64,000 nt of DNA from Athripsodes cinereus. Its lineage: Eukaryota > Arthropoda > Insecta > Trichoptera > Leptoceridae. The translations under genes and the position numbers were made by a program. The DNA lies in NCBI GenBank assembly GCA_947579605.1, contig OX388313.1, positions 2,232,001 through 2,296,000 of the forward strand. Direction: 5' to 3'. Below the pieces are notes generated by a model that was not told where the DNA came from, did no database searches, and saw nothing but the letters and a program-made list of their open reading frames with translations. Below, one piece after another: positions 56,283 through 64,000 of this stretch (position 1 is its first letter; each line of letters starts with the position of its first letter).

Positions 56283-56480
56283 ATAACGAGGAAGACTTGT
56301 ATGTTTATTAAATATACTGAGTTTAATCGCTAACTCACTTTTGGTAGAAGCCGCAATGAAATGTAATGAAGCTTATGATGAAGTACAGTATTTGAAACCA
56401 GTTCGCGATTAAATCATTTTAACAAGCAGACTTTCTGCAAGCAATATACATGTAAGTCAATTCCTCCGTGTCAATTTGAG
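56283..56480. mobile_element. Two opposed SINE fragments, RTE-tailed family
   Basis: Plus GAGGAAGACTTGTATGTTTA (56288-56308) and minus TATACATGTAAGTCAATTCC..CCGTGTC (56444-56472) are both 5' parts of the core, facing each other across about 130 bp. A third inverted pair of this family. Confidence 0.35.
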
Positions 56481-59018
56481 ATAAAACATTCTGGATGAGA
56501 GGCATACTTTGTAATTGAATAAATTGAAGATGTTAAAAACTTGCAGAAAAGGGTGAGTGAAAACTTAGAACACTACAATAAAATAAAATTAATTTCAAAG
56601 AAAATATATCACGTATACTGAAACATTAAGCTCGGAGGTAGTGAGGCAATATATCTTTTTGTTTATTATGTAGGCATTTAGATGGTTATTAATAGGTTCT
56701 AACAAATCAACAATACAAACAGAAATGGGTTTGGTTGAGTTAATGGATTGTTTTCAACCTTTACAATACATAATACCTAATAATAATTCAGACATTGTTT
56801 TCTTTGCTTTTTGTGATTTAATTTTTAATTAATGGTTTTAATTAATGTTTGTGATTCAATTTCTATAGTGATTTGTGATTGAAGATGTAGTATGAGTTTA
56901 TCCACTTAGTTTACTATCCGTCAAGTATTTTTTCTTCATTCGTAGCTGTGTGGATGTTATTGTTGAATATTATGACAACCAACTTGGCTTGTTTTGGCAA
57001 AGCATAGGTCTTTTTTGAAGGATGAATATAAAACAAAACAGCAACAAGCTCTTTATTCTAAATTTGAATCAAATGAAGGACATTAATACCAAAATATAAT
57101 AATAAATACAGTATTAGAACTTTTGAATATAACGTGTCTATACTCAATATGATGCTGAAATCTATTAGGAAATGTGTTAGTTAGACTGCAACAAAAAAGC
57201 TTGTCAAAGAATTGCTCTTGAAATGTGTATTAATTTATAATTAACCATTGTTTCAAATATTGCCAATGCTACAGTTATTAAGTTTAAATTATTTACATAT
57301 TCTTGTTGCTATGAAAAAAACGCACCGACAAATATGCTTTTATAGATTTGGCGCGACTATATTAAAATAATTTCATGTCATATTTTGAAAAAAAATTTTT
57401 TTAATCGTTACTGTCTTGTTGTTATTGTCTTTCATCGCTATAAACATGTAATAAGCATAATTATGCATAAGTTTGAAAAATGCATGTAAGTAACAAATTT
57501 TTCATAAAATAAAATAAAAATAATGTATGTGCAAAAAATATGTAGAATGGGAGTGTACTTTATTGTAAGTTCATTTCAAGTTCTTGCCGGATATCCGTTA
57601 ACAAGTAAAGTCATAATCCGTTTTTTATCTCTTGCTGTTATAAAACTTTAATTATCTTTGGTTAATTAAAAAAATGATTGATTAATGATACCTTGAAATT
57701 GCAATTGTTATGAATGGGGAAAAAACAATGAAGTAATGTTCATTGTTGAATTACATATAATGCCCACCCTTCGAGTTTCCTGTAATAGAATAAAACTCAT
57801 TGTATCGCCTAGACTTAAAAGTATATCTAGGAATTCATAAACTTTATTCTTTTATAAATTTGATGGTTTATCTTCGTGATTGATCAAATTCTCACTTTCG
57901 TCGTAAGTTTTTAACTATGCCTTTTTCATTTTATGCCACAAGGCAAAAGCAGAAATTGAGATATGACGTCATAATATCTTATTTTTTCAAATAAGTACGT
58001 ACTTATCTTTTAAATAGAAATGTTTTGTGTGCCACTAGTAGGAAAAATTATGATGGTGTTATTTTATTTTATAAAGCAAAAATAATGTTTTTATGTTCAT
58101 TGTTACTTATACTAGAGAGACGATAAGATGGACTGATTAAATAAAAAAAAAAATGAAAAAGTGTATGACTCAACGTTATTTCTGACAGATATATTAACAA
58201 TAATTAATTACAAAAATTACAAAAACTTTGGTCCTCTGGAATCATCTCTATCAACAATATTTTTAACTAATAACAAACAGTTTAAATTTTTTTTTTAAAG
58301 TTATCATTGTTTTTGTTTAGAAAGCTAATTTCTTTTTTTGCATTTGGTATTTCCGAATTTTGAATAAACTCACAAAGAAAAAAGTGAATTTACATAAAAA
58401 CAAAAATAGCAATAAACTGCGATTGTAAATTACAAAATTTATTCAAATTTTGACTATAACAATGAAAGTTACAGCAAGAGTGGTAATAGGGACGAAGGGA
58501 GAATAAACTTGCGTAGGTAGGTTCTGTGAATATAAACAATTTTTAAAATTTACTTTACTTAATGACGTACCTACCTACGTAGTTGAAAATCTTATAAAGG
58601 AGATCGCACACGATCAATGTTGCTGGATGAAATAACAATAGTTTTAATAGTGCCTGTTACGAAGAGAAAGAGTTTACAAAACAAAATAAAATGGAAAAGA
58701 ATATAAACCTATATACAATAAACAGGAGTAGGAAAATACTTTGATATTAGGTACTTTTAAAGAAATACCCACTAAAGATTGACATTTTTATTTACTGATC
58801 ATGCCATTATTTAGAAGATATCAGTTTTGATCTCAATATCTCGATTCACTCGATAATGGGTATTATGCCATGAATTTAATCATAAAAATTGAAACTCAGG
58901 TAGTCAGTTTTGTGTTTTTTGGAGTATTCACTCAGCTTCACCTGATTTAATTTTTATATTGCTAATTTAATCGCTTTATAAACATACGAAAGTGTTGAAA
59001 AAATGTGTATACTCCGCC
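56481..59018. other. AT-rich DNA, nothing recognised
   Basis: No ORF, repeat or RNA gene I can support in 2.5 kb. Confidence 0.45.
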
Positions 59019-59044
59019 TTGATGATGCCAATGTATTGGTGAAA
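59019..59044 (+). ncRNA. Hammerhead-ribozyme-like core E (degenerate)
   Basis: TTGATGA, T, GCCAAT, GT, ATTGGT, GAAAGCG. Stem II is a clean 6-bp stem with one G-U pair, but the first core base is U instead of C. The following CTAGCCGTAATTGTGG..TTAATGTG vaguely matches the region after core A. Confidence 0.4.
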
Positions 59045-60936
59045 GCGCTAGCCGTAATTGTGGTATATTAATGTGAAACAAAAAACAGTTTTTTTTTACA
59101 TTTTATATTATCTATTAAAAAAAAAATGGTTTCTTTGAGATGTACGTTGTTAACATGTCAAAGAAAAAAATACCTTTGTAAATTTTATATAAAAGAGTAT
59201 ATTTACTTTAACACTGACATATAACATTCAATAAAAATTTGTGTTTCTTAAAAATTTTAATGACATTTAAATTTGTAATCAATCTTATATTTTTAATGAT
59301 ATAAGTGTTATTATTTCAAGATGAAAAAAATACAACATATTAAACACAGAAAATCTTGCTTAAGCAAACTCTTGTGTAACATATAAAAAGAAAATAAGGT
59401 TTTCAAAAACCAACTGTTTTCTTACCCCTGGTAAATAACAACAGCAAGAACACAAAACAAAAATTTAAAATCTCTCCTACAAAATAGCACCCTTAATAAC
59501 CCGAGTTAAAGTCGAAGCACATTTTCAAGTCCTGAAAAACTTTGAACGACTCTTGGAAGAAAATAATTTGAGAACTTTTAACCAGTCTTATTCGTAGTAC
59601 ATAGTGTACTGGAAGCTGTAGAACTAAACCTTCTTCTTCTCTCTTTATAAGCACCACGACGCTGCACCTACATACGTTCTACGGTGACGTCGGTCGTAGT
59701 ATGGCGTCGTAACTTGCATTTGCAGTATGTTCGTAGAGGTACTTGTAGCTATCTACATAGTAATAGGCGAGGAGATGGGGGTAATTTGAAACAATGGTAA
59801 ATTAAATTTGATTAAATTAAAAATATCTATAATATAGTCAACCATCTTATGAATTCATAGAAAATCGATATCTTAATCCAAAATTATTTTATTTGACCCA
59901 AGTTTTCGAGAGTTTGCGCAGTTATATTGTAAAATAACATATTTAGGAATGTTTAAATGCATGAACAGTATTGTTGTTTATTGCATGTATGCCAAGCTCT
60001 TTCGATAATTTTATTGCTTCTTTTTTAAATTTGGTTCTTAAAATAACGCTTGAGAAAATGATTCATCTGGGAATCTTTGTATCAGTTCATAAAATATAAT
60101 AAAATAAAATTGATGAAAAAAAGGTATACTTGTATCTTTATTTCTCTAATAACTATTTTTAATAATTCTCATATTTACAGTAATTTATAAGGACATTATT
60201 AATATTTGTGCGTTTTTAAAAAAAAACTTTGCTTATGAACACAAATTTCCACAGTATCCTAAAATGTTCATTCCAATAGAAATTCAAACGTTTATTTATT
60301 AAAAAAAAAAGAACATTTTTTATTCAAAAAATATTTTGTTACAACTAAAAATTAATTTTGATTCCCTCAAAATTGAGAAGATCTCGTTCTTTGACAGATT
60401 ATAGAGAAATTTCAATTTGTATAATACATAATAATACATACAGAACTAAAGAAAGCAGACACAATATAACAACGATAAAATTACTAATTATGATACAACT
60501 CACTCTAGCCTCCCCTTGGCTCTTTCAAGTAAGTGCATTTTCAAATAGTTTCCACGTAGGAGACCCTAATAATAATACATACATACTATATCCGGAGCGA
60601 TAAAATAATCCGCACACGTACATACGTACGTTTTCTTCTTTCCAAATTAAATATCATTTTGAAACCAAAAACTTTTGCATAATAGTCTTAATATTATTAT
60701 ACAACTTTAACTCATATTATGAATATTGTATCCGTAAATGTGCAAGAGTGTGCACTTTATAATGTGACAATTTCCTTCTGAAATTAAATTGCTCACAACT
60801 GATCAGAATATATGAGAATTTCAAATATACATAGGTATACTAAAAATGCGAAGAAAGTTTATCCCATTTTCAATGATTCGGATAAAACGCATCTGATTTC
60901 TAAAAATTTACTGTGAAGGTTTCAAGCTATCGATAG
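59045..60936. other. AT-rich DNA, nothing recognised
   Basis: 59640-59760 is GC-richer (CACGACGCTGCACC, GTGACGTCGGTCGTAG), but I recognise no product or repeat there. The 60358-60603 frame lacks recognisable features. Confidence 0.4.
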
Positions 60937-61293
60937 ATGATTAACTCATTTTTTTTTCATGGTGCTCGCTGTTGGAATAGTTTGCCTCACAGAATAAGGT
61001 TGCTCCACACTCTTCACGCTTTCAAGCGGGTGGTTAAGAACCACTTTATCACTCAAAATATGGCATCTGTTTTCAAGTCCCTTTTCCTACCTATTCTTCT
61101 CCTTTTTAACCTCCTCTTTCCTTCTTTTAAGATTTTCTTAGTGTGAAAGTTACATGGGATTGGGTTAGCTGGAAATAATCTCGCCTCTGCGACAACCTCT
61201 CCCTCTGTATATTGATTGTATTTGTTTTAAATGTATTTTTGTGTGAATTTGCTTGTAATCAATGCACAGTTAAGAATAAATAAATAAAATTAA
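60937..61293 (+). mobile_element. LINE 3' end (family F), C-terminal motif and 3' UTR
   Basis: FFFHGARCWNSLPHRIRLLH and FKRVVKNHF match the A/R-x-x-W-N-S-L-P..F-K-x-x-x-K-x-x-F C-terminal motif of CR1/jockey-like LINEs, followed by a hydrophobic run and a stop at 61144. The 3' UTR ends in an (AATA)n tail at about 61270-61290. 5'-truncated. Confidence 0.65.
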
Positions 61294-61407
61294 GGGTGAG
61301 TTTGTAAGGATATTAAAACAAAAAACTCTTTTGCTTCTTGCAAGGTATCCCTTGAGGGGAAGGTAAATAGCACAGTAGGAACAACAAATTAATCTGTCCC
61401 TATACTT

Positions 61408-61917
61408 CATAAGCGTCTGGACTCAAAATGTCGACAAAATGTCGCTTGTTCAATGCGTGCATCATCCCAATCCTTCTATATGGCTGCGAGTCTTGGCACT
61501 TAACCAAGGCTCAAGAGCGGAAGATACTAAGCTTTGAAAACAAGTGTCTTAGAAGGATTTTGGATGTCAGATGGTATGAACATGTTACAAATGATGCTGT
61601 GCGCCGGCGCACCCAGCAGAGACCTGTAATCTCCGTAATACAAGAGAGACGATGGTCCTGGCTGGGACATGTTTTGAGAATGCCCAATGATAGTTGGCCA
61701 AAAAGAGCACTGTTCTTCCGTCCGCAGGGGTTCCGTAGGCCCGGGCGTCCCTCTTTCACAATACACCGTTCCTATGACAACGATATCAGAGCGCAAGGAA
61801 TGTCGTGGGAAGAGGTGACGCAATTGGCACAGAGACGCTCTGAATGGAGGACGCTGGTTTCTGCTCTGTGCTCCCGAGAGGAGCGTTGAGGGCGATGATG
61901 ATGATGATGATGATACT
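61408..61917 (+). mobile_element. LINE 3' end (family B), long open copy
   Basis: An open frame to TGA 61889 reads CRLFNACIIPILLYGCESWH, LRRILDVRWYEHVTNDAVRR, WSWLGHVLRMPNDSWPKRAL, RRPGRPSFTIHRSYDNDI and SREER. L-L-Y-G-C-E-S-W, W-x-G-H-V-x-R-M and G-R-P are consecutive LINE C-terminal blocks. The tail is (GAT)n at 61893-61917. The same 3' end is present at 42472-42598. No RT core, hence 5'-truncated. Confidence 0.85.
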
Positions 61918-62804
61918 TCACATTCACTTCTTTCATACACGTGTATGTTGATTAATTTTTCTTCTTTATTTAATTTTTTTCCAGGAATCAAGTCTTGTGA
62001 ATAATTAATTAAAAATTATATTTGTTTCATTAATTATTTCGACAGGCAAATATAAGTTTTGTAATTTGTATTTTTGTTGTTGTAATAAGTATGATAAGAT
62101 TGTTTTATACCTCCTTACAATAACTTTGTGCTCTTATACTGTTTTTTTTAAAGCATTTATCTTCATAAAATCCTTCATTATCAAGAAAAAGACGGTGTTT
62201 CGAATAATTAAAATTTTCCCTTTAAAAATTAAAATAACAATTTAAAAATGAGTGATAAATATTCAATTCAAACAAAGCGTATATATTTAATACGTGAAAA
62301 ATATATAAAGAATGTAAAGAAAAAATCTAAAAGACGAATTATTTTTTCAAAAGATTTATGCAGGTGATTTGAAATTCGATATTCGTGATGAGAAAGTAAG
62401 AAGGTATTTTAATTGTTAATACAACATTACATAAAATGTGACAAAATCTTTGATTTTTCCTCCGAAATGTAAGCATTAAAAATACGAAATCCATTTAAGG
62501 GGTGAATGAAGAAAGATTTCAGATTGTAGGTAAAAATTTTTATTTAAAATTTTATTTTACTTGTACAGGATATTACACACAAAATCTTGATAAATTATAT
62601 AATAAAATATCTTTTATGAGTAATGTACCAACGTCAAAATCAAAGGTGTATTAATACGATGTTTGCTAAACTGAAATATGCTCTTGAAAAATATCATTTT
62701 GATATGAAAACATCGTTTTAATTAATAAATTTGTTTCTGTTTATTATTAATAATTAAACATTTAGTTATTAATCACAATTTTAAAACAATGTTTTTAATA
62801 TCGT
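61918..62804. other. AT-rich DNA, nothing recognised
   Basis: No convincing feature. Confidence 0.4.
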
Positions 62805-63112
62805 AAAAAATTGCGATGGAGTGATCGTGTGGAGGGAATGTATGATTAAGGATAACGAAGTGGATGTTTTTTTTTTTTTACGAAAAAAGGGATGTGAGAA
62901 AGCGCTGACGTCTCAGAACTCCTTTTTTGATCACGTGAATCAAATTTTTCAGGATGGTTGCGTGGTGAGAAATAGAAACCGGCGTGTATGTATGAATAAT
63001 TGTATGAATGTTGAAGATGTGAAAAAAGTATGCAAAAAGGTAGGTATAGATTTTTATGGTGTTCCGTTCTGTTTGCCTACGCCACTTGGTATACGGTGTG
63101 ATGGTATAGATA
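62805..63112 (+). mobile_element. RTE-type LINE 3' end (family A), decayed longer copy
   Basis: RWSDRVEGMYD parallels RWFGHVERMNED of the 39283 copy. After a T14 run the frame gives CEKALTSQNSFFDHVNQIFQ, NRRVCMNNCMNVEDVKKVCK and GIDFYGVPFCLPTP, ending GGTGTGATGGTATAGATA. Stops and a frameshift show decay. Confidence 0.75.
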
Positions 63113-63214
63113 AATATTGATAAAACAGTCAAATTTTAATATGTCAATATAACAAGACAACCAATATGTGTACGCTAATTTTGATTGATACAAGTAGATA
63201 CGTGTACAATTCAA

Positions 63215-63490
63215 GCTGACACATTTTACTCATCTTTATATTGGACAACATCTCTCTTTCCGTTCCAGCCTTTCGCAAAACCTCATTGTTGATGACAAAA
63301 TCAGTCCATGAGATTCACAACGTTCTTCGATTAAGCAACATCTCAAATAATTCACTGTGTCGGTGTTGAGGTAGTAGAATTCCATATCGAAATAAATAAA
63401 ACACTTGTTTTATATATTTCAACATCTCAAATGATTCTATACGTTTCATTGTGTTCGCTTTGAGCGCTCAAATCTCTACTCCGTATAGCC
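63215..63490 (-). mobile_element. RTE-type LINE fragment split by a 71-bp insertion
   Basis: Minus strand 63490-63420 reads LYGVEI, stop, ALKANTMKRIESFEML. After the insertion it continues EMLLNRRTL, stop, then ISWTDFVINNEVLRKAGTER and EMLSNIKMSKM to about 63215. These are consecutive blocks (LYG-E-W, M-R-R-I-E-x-F-E-M, R-I-S-W-T-D..N-E-E-V-L-R-R-A) of a common RTE-like LINE C-terminus, decayed by stops. Different from families A-F. Confidence 0.75.
63336..63432. mobile_element. 71-bp insertion with 13-bp target duplication
   Basis: CAACATCTCAAAT occurs at 63336-63348 and 63420-63432. Between them lie 71 bp (AATTCACTGTGTCGG..TTTTATATATTT) absent from the LINE protein frame. Part of the insert recurs at 53786-53830. 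The 13-bp duplication suggests target-primed insertion of a short, strongly 5'-truncated retroelement. Confidence 0.7.
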
Positions 63491-64000
63491 AAACGTTTAA
63501 TACTTATAATTATTATAGGATAAACATAATTACTATAGGATATAAGTATTAAATAAAGATATAGGAATCATGAAATCAATTTATATATTATAAAATATAA
63601 ATTGATTTCGTCTAAATGAATGTAAGTGATGACAGGTTTTTTCTGATAAAAAATGTGTGTTGATAACGAAATTGAAAAATGCAACTTGGACGCCATTAAT
63701 TCGTTTAATTTCCGTTTCTAAACGACGCCGCCGAGCGACGCATTTGATAGTAGACTAAGGTACCTTCTATATATAAACATAGGTATATCAATGACAGACG
63801 TCACTATAATCAGCGAAATCGACGCCAACATTGCGTATCTGAAATAGGGTAAATTTTGCTGATACTAACCGGTGAAATAATCGCGTCATAAATAAATATT
63901 TTCAAAAAAATTAGGTACGAAATATTGATTTTGATGTCAAAATACATACGAATTTTCAGACATGATTGAATATTCAACTTCCTTTTTCAGCTAAATCGTT
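63491..64000. other. AT-rich DNA with small hairpins
   Basis: Inverted repeats TTTAATACTTATA/TATAAGTATTAAA (63499-63553) and GAAATCAATTTAT/ATAAATTGATTTC (63572-63609). A CG-rich patch (AACGACGCCGCCGAGCGACG, about 63721-63740) has no recognised identity. Confidence 0.45.

Overview
This is 64 kb of AT-rich eukaryotic DNA, almost entirely non-coding and built from transposable elements. An insect is indicated by a phase-consistent spliced exon at the left edge, several RTE/CR1-like LINE 3' ends, tRNA-derived SINEs, a piggyBac copy and Gypsy-type LTR elements. A moth or butterfly (Lepidoptera) is my best guess. The basis is the LINE C-termini, a 3'-UTR-like motif (CGCGTTAGTAC..ATAATACAAG) and scattered TACCTACC strings, all recalled from Lepidoptera. 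This is inference, not a database result.

Layout. 1-300: one 39-codon internal exon of an unrecognised host gene; much of what follows may be intron or intergenic DNA. 293-8346: a 3' fragment of a LINE with a restriction-like endonuclease, LINE and SINE tails and a 257-bp MITE, in otherwise featureless DNA. 8347-10635: a complete-ended but internally deleted piggyBac element with a tRNA-like insertion. 10852-11066: a perfect 101-bp-arm palindrome carrying a hammerhead-ribozyme-like core. 12593-17310: a young Gypsy element on the minus strand with 297-bp LTRs and one intact gag-protease-partial integrase ORF lacking reverse transcriptase. It sits exactly between two copies of a 674-bp segment. 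17311-30337: SINEs, LINE tails and a second copy of the 257-bp MITE. 30338-38832: an 8.5-kb non-coding LTR element with 2,567-bp LTRs, a purine tract and a 4-bp AAAT target duplication. 38833-64000: many 5'-truncated LINE 3' ends, a 27-bp minisatellite, nested tandem repeats with a 284-bp unit, a young SINE with a 60-base tail, and an RTE fragment split by a 71-bp insertion with a 13-bp target duplication.

How the parts relate. No gene pathway is encoded here. The functional relations are between autonomous and parasitic elements. A SINE family appears to share its 3' tail with an RTE LINE present in the window. The RT-less Gypsy element and the coding-free long-LTR element both look recently moved, and must have used reverse transcriptase supplied elsewhere. 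The hammerhead-like cores resemble those known from Penelope-like retroelements. I did not find an unambiguous, wholly new system. The strongest oddities are the 674-bp flanking duplication, the RT-less but intact Gypsy ORF, the coding-free long-LTR element and the ribozyme palindrome.
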